Of a stretch of 64,000 bases of DNA, positions 26,561 to 36,517 are shown in pieces (position 1 is the stretch's first letter; every line of letters begins with the position of its first letter). Source of the stretch: CAVRAZ01 sp963719135 (GTDB lineage: Bacteria; Pseudomonadota; Gammaproteobacteria; DSM-19610); NCBI GenBank assembly GCA_963719135.1, contig CAVRAZ010000001.1:434001-498000 (forward strand), written 5' to 3'. A program made the translations under genes and the position numbers. Below the pieces are notes generated by a model, which was not told the DNA's origin, did not search any database, and saw only the letters and a list, made by a program, of their open reading frames with translations.

Positions 26561-28963
26561 TCAGCGGCACGTCGGCAGGAATTGCGCCGACGGACCGGCG
26601 CAGGGATTGGCGCGGGACGGCGATTCGTCCCCGGCGTTCTGGTACTTCGGCCTCGATGGCTGGATCGACTGGAGTGCCGGCCCCGTGACCGCCGATGTCG
26701 TTGCCGGTAGCGGCGTACCGGCCTCGGGAGTGGCTGGTCGCTGGTCGGAAACCTGCCTTTCCAGCGCTTGCTTTTCCTGCGGTGGTTTGTCCACTGCCTG
26801 CTGCTCGGCCAACTCTTTCACGGCTGCTTGCCTCTCGGCTGCTTGCCTCTCGGCTGCCTGTTTCTCAGCAGCGAGCTTCTCTGCGACCAGTTTCTCCGCT
26901 TCAATGCGCGCCGCTTCGGCCGCGCGCCGGGCCGCCTCGAGCTGCTCTTGTGCCAGACGTTGCTGCCGCGCCCGGTCCTTCGTGACCTGCCCGACCTGAC
27001 CCGGTTCGGCGGCAGGCTGTTGTTCGGCCGGCGGCGGCTGGTGCTGTTGCGTCTCCGCAGAATCCGCGTCACTTTCCTGTTGCGGCGCCTCGCTGGGGGC
27101 CGGCCCGGCCGCACGCTCGTTCTGTAGGGCCGACGGTCGCGCGTTGGCGGCGCCCGCTCCCTGCGGCGGTGTTTCCTGAATCGCGGCGCGGCCCGCCATC
27201 ACGGCCGCCACCGGTTCAGACAGACCGAATGGCCGCAGGTAGTACGTCCAGCCGACGAAGCCGGCGGTCAGTGCGCCCACCAGCAGCACGGCGGACACTG
27301 CGGGGAGCCAGCCATCGCGGGTCATGTCGCGCCGCCGGTCTGCGCGTTCGAACGCGGCGTAGTGACCCGACCGGCGCGCGGGCCCCTGTTCCGGTTCGGC
27401 GTTGCCTCGGTCAGTGGTCGGGGCCGGGTCATGGATAGCGTCATATGAGTCCACCTGTTCCAGGGCGCCGACCTTGTCCGGCACGGATAGCGCTTCATAC
27501 ATCACCTCGAATCTGTCGGTCGGCAGAACTGCGTCAAGCGTCGGCGAAACAGTGTTGGCCGGAGTAGACTGCATGTCGTGTCCGGCCGCCGCAGCGGCCG
27601 ACGACTCGACCGCATCCGCCGCATCGTCTGTCGTCTCCGCACTCGCGGATTGGAGGGCGGCCGCGTACCCGGTTTCGGCCGGCTCCGGAGCGCCGGTCAT
27701 TTCGGCCGCCGGCGTGAAGGCGCTTGCGGTTTCGACATCGTGCGAACACCCGGCGGGCTGCGGCGATGCCTCCTGAGTTTCGATCACGAGCGGCGCAGGT
27801 TCGATGGTCCGTGCGGCGGCGAAGGCGTTCAGGGAAAGACCGGATAGCTCGACCGGTTCCACGGCGGGCGCCGCTGCGGTGACGGTCCGCCACACGGCCT
27901 CCTGTCCGGCGCCGGCGTTCGTTTCCGGGACAGTGTGCGGAGCAACCGCCACCCGATGGGCGGCCCGGGCCGCCGGCGTCGCCGGTTCCGATCCGGCCGT
28001 GCCCGGTTCCACCCTGCCATGCGCGACGGCGGGCGGAGTATCCGCATGCACCGCGCAGCGCGGCGGGTCAAATGGCCGGACAATGTCCGACGGTGCGATC
28101 AGTGCGGCGTCAACCGCGTCCTCGAAGGTGTCCGTCACGGTCCCGAACAAGGGCAGCGCGCCGCAGCGCCGGCGGTCATCGAGCACGACGGCGATCACTG
28201 TGGCGTCGATCGTCCGCGCCTGTTCGGCGAAACCGTAGATGAGCGCGGTGTCGCACAGCAAATTGACCAGACGCGGCGTACCACCCGTGGCGCGGTGCAC
28301 CGCTGCGCAGGCGGCCGGCGTGAACAGGGTGCGAGTCGAGCCCGCCACCTGCACGCGATGCTCGATGTAGGCGCGCGTTTCCGCCGCGTTCAGTGAGTCC
28401 AGGTAGTAGTCGACCCTGATGCGCTGGACGAACCGGGTCAACTGCGGCAGCTTCAGGGTTTCGCGCAGCGCGGGCTGGCCGGCCAGGATCACCTGCAACA
28501 CCTGATGCTTGTCCGCATTGACGTTGGACAGCGTGCGCAGTTCCTCCAGCGTGTCCACCGTCAGGTTCTGCGCTTCATCGACGATCAGCAGCGTGCGTTT
28601 CCCCTGTGCGTGCTGCCCGATCACGAATTCCAGGAAGCGCTCGTACATCTGCACCTCGGAAGAGGCGCCGGCCCGCAGACCGAAGGCCATCAACACCCAG
28701 CGCAGCAATTCGCCGAACGACCGGTGCGTGTTGGTGATCAGGCCGACGGTCGTGTCCGGCCCGAGTTCGTCGAGCAGGCAGCGGATCAGCGTGGTCTTGC
28801 CCGCGCCGGTGTCGCCGCAGATGACGCTGAAGCCGGCCTGGTTGGCCAGCGCATAGCGCAGCAGCGTCAGCGCGCGCTCGTGCTGGGTGCGCGGATAGAG
28901 GTAGCCGGGGTCCGGCAGCAGCGAAAAGGGTTTTTCCTTGAGGCCGTAGAAGGCGGTGTACAT
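26561..28963 (-). CDS. ExeA/MshM-like AAA+ ATPase with a long C-terminal extension
   Basis: The product starts MYTAFYGLKEKPFSLLPDPG, the hallmark of ExeA/GspA-type ATPases used in secretin assembly and exopolysaccharide or pilus systems. The AAA domain (residues 1 to about 275) has P-loop CGDTGAGKTT (about 49-58), Walker B LLIVDEAQNL and a GTPRLVNLLCDTAL sensor segment. A long acidic Ala-rich linker follows (about 280-550), then a single membrane helix (about 555-580, VSAVLLVGALTAGFVGWTYY) and an Ala/Glu/Gln-rich coiled coil (about 600-760, QAAERQAAERQAAVKE). It should be cytoplasmic with a periplasmic tail, 800 residues, far longer than ExeA itself. No peptidoglycan-binding domain is seen. 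No secretion genes are adjacent. The ATG at 28963 is the family start. Confidence 0.85.
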   Translation of the reverse strand: MYTAFYGLKEKPFSLLPDPGYLYPRTQHERALTLLRYALANQAGFSVICGDTGAGKTTLIRCLLDELGPDTTVGLITNTHRSFGELLRWVLMAFGLRAGASSEVQMYERFLEFVIGQHAQGKRTLLIVDEAQNLTVDTLEELRTLSNVNADKHQVLQVILAGQPALRETLKLPQLTRFVQRIRVDYYLDSLNAAETRAYIEHRVQVAGSTRTLFTPAACAAVHRATGGTPRLVNLLCDTALIYGFAEQARTIDATVIAVVLDDRRRCGALPLFGTVTDTFEDAVDAALIAPSDIVRPFDPPRCAVHADTPPAVAHGRVEPGTAGSEPATPAARAAHRVAVAPHTVPETNAGAGQEAVWRTVTAAAPAVEPVELSGLSLNAFAAARTIEPAPLVIETQEASPQPAGCSHDVETASAFTPAAEMTGAPEPAETGYAAALQSASAETTDDAADAVESSAAAAAGHDMQSTPANTVSPTLDAVLPTDRFEVMYEALSVPDKVGALEQVDSYDAIHDPAPTTDRGNAEPEQGPARRSGHYAAFERADRRRDMTRDGWLPAVSAVLLVGALTAGFVGWTYYLRPFGLSEPVAAVMAGRAAIQETPPQGAGAANARPSALQNERAAGPAPSEAPQQESDADSAETQQHQPPPAEQQPAAEPGQVGQVTKDRARQQRLAQEQLEAARRAAEAARIEAEKLVAEKLAAEKQAAERQAAERQAAVKELAEQQAVDKPPQEKQALERQVSDQRPATPEAGTPLPATTSAVTGPALQSIQPSRPKYQNAGDESPSRANPCAGPSAQFLPTCR

Positions 28964-29559
28964 GGCGGACGACTCACGCGCCCCGCATCGAGCGCCGCCG
29001 CCAGCGGCACGCGTGACCGGCGGCATCATTCCGAGACCAGGTACACGAACGCGTGGTCGATGAATCCGGATGAAGACTGCTGGTGTTCGTTCGGCCGCAC
29101 ATGTCGGTTTCAGATTCGTTTAGTCGGTCGGCTGCGGTACGCATGATAACCGCTGCGGCCGGGATTGAAACCCTGTAAACCAGCGGCACCCGTGGATCGA
29201 CGCCCTTAGCGTTCGGAGCAGTACCCGCAAACCTCCCACGTCGTCGGCTACGGTCAGCATCTGAAATCAATCACTTAGTGAAGCTCTGAACAATTTGCAG
29301 GTCGTCATGCCGGCGAAAGGACGAATGAATCAGAGATTCCTTGGCATGCGTCTGCCGCATGCTGCCGCGGTACCCCCTCGCGCAGCGGCGGTCTGTCCCG
29401 GCGTCGGAAAACTGCCGCCACCTCCGAACCCAGACGCGGAATGACAGGTCCGCGGAAACCTGGTCAGCATATTGGCTGCCCTGAGGTCCCGAAGAGTAGA
29501 ATCCGATTTCGCCGTCGAGACCGGCGCAGGGACAGATCACACCGATAACGAGAGCCAGA
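28964..29559. other. Intergenic region upstream of the NLR-like gene
   Basis: Nearly 600 bases between two divergently transcribed genes. No reading frame with recognisable protein, no tRNA and no clear promoter. A weak GTCATGCCGGCGAAAGGACG repeat relic lies at about 29305. Confidence 0.4.
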
Positions 29560-31674
29560 GTGCCGAATCAACGCATCTTTCTGTCAGCCGTCTCCGCCCA
29601 GTTCAGGACGTGCCGCGACGTGCTGCGCAGCGATCTGGCAGCCGTGTGAGCGGAGGTGGTGGTGCAGGAGGATTTCCGGCAAGGCGGAGGAACCCTGCTG
29701 CAAAAGCTGGAAAACTATATCGACGGCTGCGACCGCGTCATCGCGCTGGTCGGCAGCGCGTACGGGTGGGCGCCCAAAGACGCCGAGATTCCTGAAAGCG
29801 CACCACCCCGGTCCTACACCCAGTGGGAGTATCGGTTCGCACAGGGCGGGCGGCTGGACGGGTGCCGGAAGGATGCCAAACCGATCTTTGTCTACTTCGC
29901 CACGCCAGGCTATCTCGACCAGCATCCGGTGGAACAGCCGGACGACGACGCACAACGACAGCAGCGGTTCATCGACGACATCGTCGAAAGCGGCAAGGAC
30001 CGCAACGAATTCGATTCGATCGACAAGCTGGCGCGGCTGGTGCTGCGCGACGGCTTCAGACTGGCCGACGCACACAAATACCAGTTGCACAACCTGCCCT
30101 ACGACTCGCTGGGAACGCTGTTCAAGGGCCGCGACCCGGTGATCGAACAAATCCGGACGGACCTGACGTCCGCTGTCGGCAACGCGACCGCCATCGTGGC
30201 CAAGCAGGCCATCCACGGACTGGGCGGTGTCGGCAAGACCTGTCTGGCCGTGGAATACGCCTGGCGCTACCTGGCCGACTACGCCGCCTGCCTGTTCGTG
30301 ATCTCGGATTCGCCGGCAAGTCTCGACCGCAACCTCGCCGACCGGTGCGGCGCGCGGCTCCTTGACCTGCCCGAGCAGACGGCGACGGAGCAGGAGGTGC
30401 AGACGGCCGCCGTCCTGCGCTGGCTGAATCGACGTGCGGACTGGCTGCTGATACTCGACAATGTCGATACGCCCGAAGCCGCCGCGGCCGTCGACGCGTT
30501 GCTGCCCCGTTTGCAGAACGGTCACGTACTCATCACCTCGCGGCGCACCGAATGGGGCAACCGCATCCGGACGCTGGCGCTGGATACGCTGGACGAAGAC
30601 GATGCCGTCGCCTTTCTGCTGGAAAGGACCGGCGACCGGCGCCGGGCCACGCAAACCGATGCGGACACCGCCCGCGCACTGGCGGAGATGCTCGACGGTC
30701 TGGCGCTGGCGCTGGAACAGGCCGGTGCCTTCATCACCAGATACCGGCTCAGCCTGGCGGACTACCGGCAACGCTGGCAAGCGCAGGAACAGAAGCTGCG
30801 CCACTGGCACGACGAACAGGCGATGCACTATCCCCGCAGCCTGGCGGTCACCTGGGAAACCAGCTTCGAGCAGCTTTCCCCAGGCGCACAGGCGCTGCTC
30901 GATGTGCTGAGCTGGTTCGCCCCCGAACCCATTCCGCGGGATACGTTCGCCGTTGCATTCAAGCCGACGATGTTGCGCGACCTGACTGACGGCGCCGATC
31001 CGCCGCCCGAGGCTGAAGACCTGCTTGCCGAACTGGAAAGCCTGTCCCTGCTCACGTGGGAGACCGGCAACAGCGCCTTCAGCGTGCACCGGCTGGTGCA
31101 GGAGGTCGCGCAGGCGCGACTCGAAGCGGACGAGCGCAGTATCACTTTGGCGGTCGCCCTCGGCCTGATCGATAACGCCGTTCCATACGAACCGCCGGCC
31201 AATGACGTCCGCGCATGGCCGGTCATAGAACCTTTGCGGCCTCATATCGAGTGTCTCGTCGACGCCGCCGACAAGGCCGGCGTGGCCGAACCCACCACGC
31301 GGCTGCTGAACGAACTGGGGCTATACCTGAATGCCAAGGGATTGGTGATCGAGGCCGAACCCCTCATGCGCCGCGCGCTCGCCATCGACGAGGCCAGCTT
31401 CGGCAGCGAGCATCCCAACGTCGCCATTCGACTCAACAACCTCGCGGCACTGCTTAAAGCCACCAACTGGCTCGCCGAGGCCGAACCCTTGAGTCGCCGG
31501 AATCTGGAAATTCTCATTCTATTTACGGTACGCACCGGGCATCAACATCCCAACCTGGAAGCTGCGTTTCGTAACCACGAAGGCCTGCTCCTCGCGATGG
31601 GACAGGATCGAGAAGCGGCAAGAAGCGAGATTCATTCGCTGATCGAATCGGTCAAACAACAGCCAAGTTCATAG
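29560..31674 (+). pseudogene. STAND/NLR-like protein (DUF4062-type N-terminus, NB-ARC, TPR) with an in-frame TGA
   Basis: GTG 29560 begins VPNQRIFLSAVSAQFRTCRD, a typical DUF4062-type start; after 29 codons the frame meets TGA at 29647-29649 and then continues AEVVVQEDFRQGGG in the same frame, so a single base change (probably GGA to TGA) interrupts the first domain. The rest is intact: DRVIALVGSAYGW, P-loop HGLGGVGKTCLAVEY, Walker B LLILDNVD, ITSRRTEWG, a GxP-like LDGLALALEQAG segment, a winged-helix region and two TPRs (AEPLMRRALAIDEASFGSEH, LNNLAALLKATNWLAEAEPL). Such proteins are signalling ATPases, several acting in phage defence. A restart at GTG 29656 would give 672 residues without the N-terminal strand. 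Expression is doubtful. Confidence 0.8.
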
Positions 31675-31781
31675 TCTGCGCGTCCAGGACTGCCCCCACC
31701 TGAAATGGATTCGGGCAACCGTTTCTTCACCGCAAAGCACACGAAGGACACGAAGGTCTCAAGTGACCGTCAGAGCGCGGT

Positions 31782-31832
31782 AAAGGGGTCGGTGACAACT
31801 GAGAATGATAAGCATTTGTCACCGACCCCTTT
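31782..31832. repeat. 17-bp stem-loop with GGGGTCGGTGACAA arms
   Basis: AAAGGGGTCGGTGACAA (31782-31798) and TTGTCACCGACCCCTTT (31816-31832) are perfectly complementary around an 17-base loop. The trailing T-run on the plus strand is short, so it may act as a terminator but also fits a dispersed inverted-repeat family. An AAGCACACGAAGGACACGAA repeat relic lies at about 31735-31755. Confidence 0.7.
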
Positions 31833-31842
31833 TACATCTACA

Positions 31843-32952
31843 TCAGTACGCCGCCAGCCCGTCGAGCGTAGTCGGCAATCCACTGACACCCGGCACCGCC
31901 ACCAGCCTGCGATTACCGATGACACGAAACGCCGCAATCGTGCCGTTGGCCGCGCTCAACGCATACAGATAGTTGCCGCGGCTCGACAAGGCCATGTCGA
32001 TCGGCGCGCTGCCGGGACCGGTGCTGGCGGCGACGCCGTCAGCCGTGGTCAGCGTGAGCTTGCCGTCGCGTCCGCTCCGGAACGCCGAAATGCTCGACGA
32101 CCCCGCGTTGGTGGTGAAGGCGTAACGGCCGTTGCGCGACATCGCGACCCAGCAGGCGGCGGTTTCGGTCGTCGGCACCGACGACGCGAGGACGTTGAGC
32201 GAACCATCCTCATCGACATCATAGGACGACAGGCTGCTGGCATCCGCCGCGCCGCCGTTGGCCTCGCTCACCAGCAGATGACCGAAACGATCGAAGGCGA
32301 AACCGAACGGCGTTGCGCCGACCGAGGGATTGACGACGGCCGAACCCGGCAGACCGTCCTCGTCGACGACGAAGGCGGTGATCCGGTTGGTCGCCTTCTC
32401 GGTGACGACCAGCGCGTCGCCCCAGGGCGTGAAGCTGATCTGCGCCGGACCCGTGCCGGTGCCGCTCAGGCTGCGCACCGAACCGGCCAGCGGACTCAGC
32501 TTGCCGTTGTCGCCAATGGTGAACCCGGCGATGGAATCGCTGCCAGCGTTCAGCACATAGAGCAGATCGCCGTGACGCGTCAGGCTGACCGGCTGCTGCC
32601 CGCCGGAATCGACCGTGTCCACAAGTTTGAGCCGGCCCTTCCATACACGGAATACCGAGAGGCTGTCGCTGCCGGCGTTGACCGCGTACAGCCAGCGGTG
32701 GTGCCGGCTCAGTATCAGCCCGCCCTGGTTGCCCAGGCCGCTGCCGGTGCCCTTGCCGCCGGTCGCCACGCTGCCCAATCCGACCAGTCCCTGGTGCGGG
32801 CGGTGGGCAAAGACCATGACCGCGTTGCCGTCGGCGGCATTGGTCATCGTGAATACGCGCCCGGTGTCGTACCCGCCGGCCAAGGCCGGCAGACCGAAGC
32901 CGCACATCGACAGGAACAGGGACAGGAAAATGAATCTTCGCAAGTGTGTCAT
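31843..32952 (-). CDS. Secreted beta-propeller (lactonase/YVTN-like) protein
   Basis: The 369-residue protein begins with a Sec signal peptide (FIFLSLFLSMCGFGLPALAGG). The mature part is built of repeated blades with the pattern 'G..lYa.N.gsdSls.F....G.L', for example WLYAVNAGSDSLSVFRV, LLYVLNAGSDSIAGFTI, FTTNAGSSSISAFRSGRDG and YLYALSAANGTIAAFRV. This is the lactonase-like seven-blade propeller fold. Proteins of this type are often periplasmic with unknown ligands; enzyme activity cannot be read from the sequence. ATG 32952 was chosen because GAGGAG lies eight bases upstream; a TTG at 32967 would overlap that site. Confidence 0.85.
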   Translation of the reverse strand: MTHLRRFIFLSLFLSMCGFGLPALAGGYDTGRVFTMTNAADGNAVMVFAHRPHQGLVGLGSVATGGKGTGSGLGNQGGLILSRHHRWLYAVNAGSDSLSVFRVWKGRLKLVDTVDSGGQQPVSLTRHGDLLYVLNAGSDSIAGFTIGDNGKLSPLAGSVRSLSGTGTGPAQISFTPWGDALVVTEKATNRITAFVVDEDGLPGSAVVNPSVGATPFGFAFDRFGHLLVSEANGGAADASSLSSYDVDEDGSLNVLASSVPTTETAACWVAMSRNGRYAFTTNAGSSSISAFRSGRDGKLTLTTADGVAASTGPGSAPIDMALSSRGNYLYALSAANGTIAAFRVIGNRRLVAVPGVSGLPTTLDGLAAY

Positions 32953-33301
32953 GACGTTACTCCTCAACTGGGTTGTCTGATGCAGAGAGCCTCTGATCGA
33001 GTCACTTTTCGCCGGTCGGACGCAAGTCGGAATCCAGTCGATGCGATGCGCTGGATGGCGGCCCCGGCCGGTATGACGGATCGATCAGAACTCCCTTAGA
33101 AAAATGAACTGCCGCTCCAGGGCGCTGCGCCACGAACACGGCTTCCCGCCCCTGGCCAAGTCTTGCAACAATGCCGGCCGCGGTCCTCGCGAAAGCCTTG
33201 CGATTTCGTTACAAAAGTGTCCCGCGTGCGGATCGGGATATTTTCGTGACATTCGTATGATTTGCTTGTCCAATGAGTGCATCGCAATGCGGGAGAAGTA
33301 C

Positions 33302-34009
33302 GTGGCGCGCCGTATTCTGGTGGTGGAGGACAATCCGGACCTCGCCGGGTTGCTGGTCATGCACCTGCGCGATGCCGGTTACAGCGTGCAGCAGGCCGGC
33401 GACGGCCGGAGCGCTTTGCAGCAGCTCGCCGGCGACGCTGTCGACCTGGTGATACTCGACCTGATGCTGCCGGACCTGGACGGTCTGGATGTGTGCCGCC
33501 GCCTGCGCGCCCGCCCGGAGTATCTGCCGATTCTGATGCTGACCGCCAAGTCGACCGAGTTCGACCGCGTGCTGGGGCTGGAGGTCGGCGCGGACGACTA
33601 CGTGACCAAGCCCTTCAGCATTCGCGAGCTGCTGGCCCGGGTGAAGGCGCTGTTCCGCCGCGTGGACGCGATGACCGAGGCGCCGGCCGAACCGCACAGG
33701 GTGCTGCGCTTCGACGGCCTGACCATCGATCCCTCACGCCGGCGCGTGGCGCTCGACGGCGCCGAGGTTCACCTGACCGGCCGCGAGTTCGACCTGCTCG
33801 CGCACTTCGCCAGCCATCCGGGACTGGTCTACAGCCGCGCGCAACTGCTCGACCTGGTGTGGGGCTACGGGCACGACGGCTACGAGCACACGGTCAATTC
33901 GCACATCAACCGCCTGCGCGCCAAGATCGAACGCACGCCCGCGCAACCGCGCTACATCCTGACGGTCTGGGGCATCGGCTACAAATTCGCGGAAAACGCC
34001 GATGGCTGA
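33302..34009 (+). CDS. OmpR-family response regulator
   Basis: The 235-residue protein has a receiver domain (RRILVVEDNPDLAGLLVMHL, phospho-acceptor Asp in VILDLMLPDLDGL, the Lys of DDYVTKPFSIRE) and a winged-helix DNA-binding domain (VHLTGREFDLLAHFASHPG, SRAQLLDLVWGYGHDGYEHT, VNSHINRLRAKIE, ILTVWGIGYKF). The GTG at 33302 follows GGGAG at 33291-33295 with good spacing; an in-frame ATG at 33287 would add five residues. It overlaps the histidine kinase gene by eight bases. Targets and signal are unknown. Confidence 0.93.
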   Translation: MARRILVVEDNPDLAGLLVMHLRDAGYSVQQAGDGRSALQQLAGDAVDLVILDLMLPDLDGLDVCRRLRARPEYLPILMLTAKSTEFDRVLGLEVGADDYVTKPFSIRELLARVKALFRRVDAMTEAPAEPHRVLRFDGLTIDPSRRRVALDGAEVHLTGREFDLLAHFASHPGLVYSRAQLLDLVWGYGHDGYEHTVNSHINRLRAKIERTPAQPRYILTVWGIGYKFAENADG

Positions 34010-35504
34010 CCCGCCGGAACGCCCGTCCGTTATCAACAGTCTGTACGCGCGGCTGGCGCTGGGGCTGGTGGTGCTGGTGGTCCTGCTCGGCGCTTTGAAC
34101 CTGACGGTCATGCTGCACGCCGGACGGCTGTATCTGCAGGAGCTGAACCAGCACCTGAACCGCACGCTGGCCGCCAACCTGATCGCCGAGAACAAGCTGC
34201 GGGTGGAGGACGGGCGCTTCGATCCGGCGGCGCTGGAGCCCATCTTCCACACCTACATGGTCGTGAATCCGAGCATCGAGGTCTATCTGCTGGACGCCGG
34301 CGGACGCATCCTCGCCTACTCCGCACCCGCCGACAAGGTGAAACGCCAGCACGTCGACCTCGCGCCGGTGCGCGCCTTCCTGGACAGCGGCCGCCACCTG
34401 CCGATCGTCGGCGACGATCCGCGCGACCCGAACGGCCGCAAGGTGTTCTCCGCGGCGCCGATCGGGCCCCTCGATGATCCGCAGGGCTATCTGTACGTGG
34501 TGCTCGCCGGCGAACAACTGGACTCGGCCGCGGCCATGCTGCGCGACAGCTACATTCTGCGCGTGGCGTTGTACGGCGTGGCCGGCGCCGCGCTGTTCGG
34601 CGTGCTCGCCGGTCTTTGGCTGCTGTTCCGCATCACCCGGCGTCTGCGCCGTCTGGACCGCGCCATGAGCACCTTCGAAGCCGGCGACTTCACCCGCCTG
34701 CCGCCGCCGGACGAGTTCGACACCGGTTCGGAGGACGAACTGGGTCGCTTGGGCCGCACCTTCAGGAGCATGGCCGAACGCATCACCGCGCAGGTCGGCA
34801 CGCTCAAGCAGACCGACGCACTGCGGCGCGAACTGGTGGCCAACGTCTCGCACGATCTGCGCACGCCCATCGCCTCGCTGCAGGGCTATCTGGAAACGCT
34901 GCTGATGAAGGCCGACACCTTGAGCGCCGAAGAGCGCAGCCAGTATCTGCACATCGCCATGCGTCACAGCCAGCGTCTGGGCATGCTGGTGGCCGAACTG
35001 TTCGAACTCGCCAAGCTGGAGTCGGGTCACACGCGCCTGCATCGCGAGGCGTTCGCGCCGGGCGAGCTGGTGCAGGACGTCGTGCTCAAATACCGCCTGC
35101 CCGCGCGGGCGGCGGGTGTGCGCATCGAAACCGACATTCCGCCTGACCTGCCGTTCGTCGAGGCCGACATCGGCCTGATCGAACGCGTGCTGGAAAACCT
35201 GCTCGACAACGCCGTCCGCCACACGCCGGCCGGCGGCCGCGTGACGGTGACGCTGGCGGCCGACGCCGGCCGGGTCAGGGTGCAGGTGGCCGACACCGGC
35301 GACGGCATTCCCGAGGACGAACTTCCGCACCTCTTCGACCGCTTTTACCAGGTCAAGAAAAGCCAGCGCGAAGCGGGCAGCGGCGTCGGTCTGGGCCTTG
35401 CCATCGTCAAGCGCATCCTCGAACTGCACGCCGTATCCATCGACGTGTACAGCACACTGCGGGCCGGCACGCGCTTCGATTTCTCGCTGCCTGTGTCGGC
35501 GTAG
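34002..35504 (+). CDS. Membrane sensor histidine kinase
   Basis: The 500-residue partner of the preceding regulator has two membrane helices (about residues 17-38 and 187-208) around a periplasmic sensor domain of about 145 residues. Next are a HAMP domain (RLRRLDRAMSTFEAGDFTRL), the phospho-acceptor H-box ANVSHDLRTPIASLQGYLET, and the HATPase domain with N-box VLENLLDNAVRHTP, G1 VADTGDGIPEDELPHLFDRF and G2 GSGVGLGLAIVKRI. It is a typical class I kinase with all catalytic boxes intact. The periplasmic domain has no recognisable ligand motif. Confidence 0.93.
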   Translation: MADPPERPSVINSLYARLALGLVVLVVLLGALNLTVMLHAGRLYLQELNQHLNRTLAANLIAENKLRVEDGRFDPAALEPIFHTYMVVNPSIEVYLLDAGGRILAYSAPADKVKRQHVDLAPVRAFLDSGRHLPIVGDDPRDPNGRKVFSAAPIGPLDDPQGYLYVVLAGEQLDSAAAMLRDSYILRVALYGVAGAALFGVLAGLWLLFRITRRLRRLDRAMSTFEAGDFTRLPPPDEFDTGSEDELGRLGRTFRSMAERITAQVGTLKQTDALRRELVANVSHDLRTPIASLQGYLETLLMKADTLSAEERSQYLHIAMRHSQRLGMLVAELFELAKLESGHTRLHREAFAPGELVQDVVLKYRLPARAAGVRIETDIPPDLPFVEADIGLIERVLENLLDNAVRHTPAGGRVTVTLAADAGRVRVQVADTGDGIPEDELPHLFDRFYQVKKSQREAGSGVGLGLAIVKRILELHAVSIDVYSTLRAGTRFDFSLPVSA

Positions 35505-35791
35505 AGAATGCGGGCCGGATCAGTTTGCCGTTCATACGAGCCCGGATTGGGCGGTCCTTACCCCGTCGTTATCCTGAGGCACGAACCACCGCTGGCACAC
35601 AACTTCTAGGTATGTTGCCCGCGCTTCGCATCAATAACGCGATGGCCTGCACCGGTACATCCGCACTACACAATGAGTTTCGGTTTATGGACCGCGCTGG
35701 AAACGCACTGACGTAGCAACTGCTTCCGTCAACGTCCAATGGATCGCGCTGGCCATCAGCGACATGTTCCATCGATTGGTGGGCCTGTATA
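35505..35791. other. Intergenic region before the PLD-like gene
   Basis: No gene recognised. A TATACT -10-like box at 35788-35793 lies just before the PLD-like reading frame. GC content and codon pattern change here, which marks the left edge of an accessory block. Confidence 0.35.
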
Positions 35792-35833
35792 CTGTCGGCC
35801 ACGATCACTGATCCGGAAGCGCTCTACCGCCAA

Positions 35834-36517
35834 TTGGGCCGGCTCATTCAGACGATGCCCGACCTAACCCAGAAACCGGTGCCACCGGAAGTAGATGAGT
35901 GGGCCTCAGGCGCCTATGCGCTAGTGGAAGAAGTCTTGGGGCCTGTTGCGGCGGCTCAGTTTTCGATCAATATGGATCAGTTGGGCATGGTTCGGACCGC
36001 AGCGAACCCTATGAGGGCTGCGGTCTACCGAGCTTTCGCCAAGGCCGAAAGGATGGCACCTCCGGAAGCTGCTGGTGCCTTCATTCCAGCCGGGGATGGG
36101 TTAGATGCGTACGCGGCAATATCCAAGATACTGAAGACCGCGACAGAGGACGTGCTGATCGTTGACCCCTACATGGACGATACGGTACTGACCGAGTTTG
36201 CGGCTGCGGTGCCTGAAGGGGTGATGCTTCGATTGCTGTCCGACGAGAAGAGCCACAAGCCCACACTGGAGCCCGCTGCCAAGAGGTGGGTGGAGCAGTA
36301 CGGTGACGGCCGGCCGCTTTCGGTCGGGCTGGCGCCGCCACGTTCCCTACATGACCGAGCCATATTCATCGACCAGCGCACGGCTTGGACGCTCACTCAG
36401 TCGTTGAAGGATTTCGCCGCGCGTTCACACGCAGAGATCGTCCGGGCTGACGATACGGCAGAGCTGAAGATCGAGGCATACGAAGCGATATGGGACGTGG
36501 CGCGAAGGCTCATTTGA
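35834..36517 (+). CDS. PLD-like protein with one HxRx4D motif
   Basis: The protein (227 residues from TTG 35834) has one clear phospholipase-D-like motif, HDRAIFID, where Arg replaces the usual Lys, followed by TAWTLTQSLKDFAARSHAEI. An earlier segment DVLIVDPYMDDTVLTEFAAA fits the fold. The frame is open upstream and reads LSATITDPEALYRQLGR, which looks like conserved protein, so the true start may be a CTG near 35792 or a codon I cannot pick. ATG 35855 is the first conventional start. PLD folds include nucleases as well as lipases; next to a restriction-modification pair a defence role is possible but unproven. Confidence 0.6.
   Translation: MGRLIQTMPDLTQKPVPPEVDEWASGAYALVEEVLGPVAAAQFSINMDQLGMVRTAANPMRAAVYRAFAKAERMAPPEAAGAFIPAGDGLDAYAAISKILKTATEDVLIVDPYMDDTVLTEFAAAVPEGVMLRLLSDEKSHKPTLEPAAKRWVEQYGDGRPLSVGLAPPRSLHDRAIFIDQRTAWTLTQSLKDFAARSHAEIVRADDTAELKIEAYEAIWDVARRLI

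Noticed and set aside
29647..29649. Selenocysteine recoding of the in-frame TGA in the NLR-like gene
   Set aside because: No convincing hairpin follows the TGA, and the aligned residue in such proteins appears to be Gly, so a simple point mutation is more likely.
29584..31245. A 553-codon open frame opposite the NLR-like gene
   Set aside because: Antisense shadow; the plus strand has P-loop, Walker B and TPR motifs.
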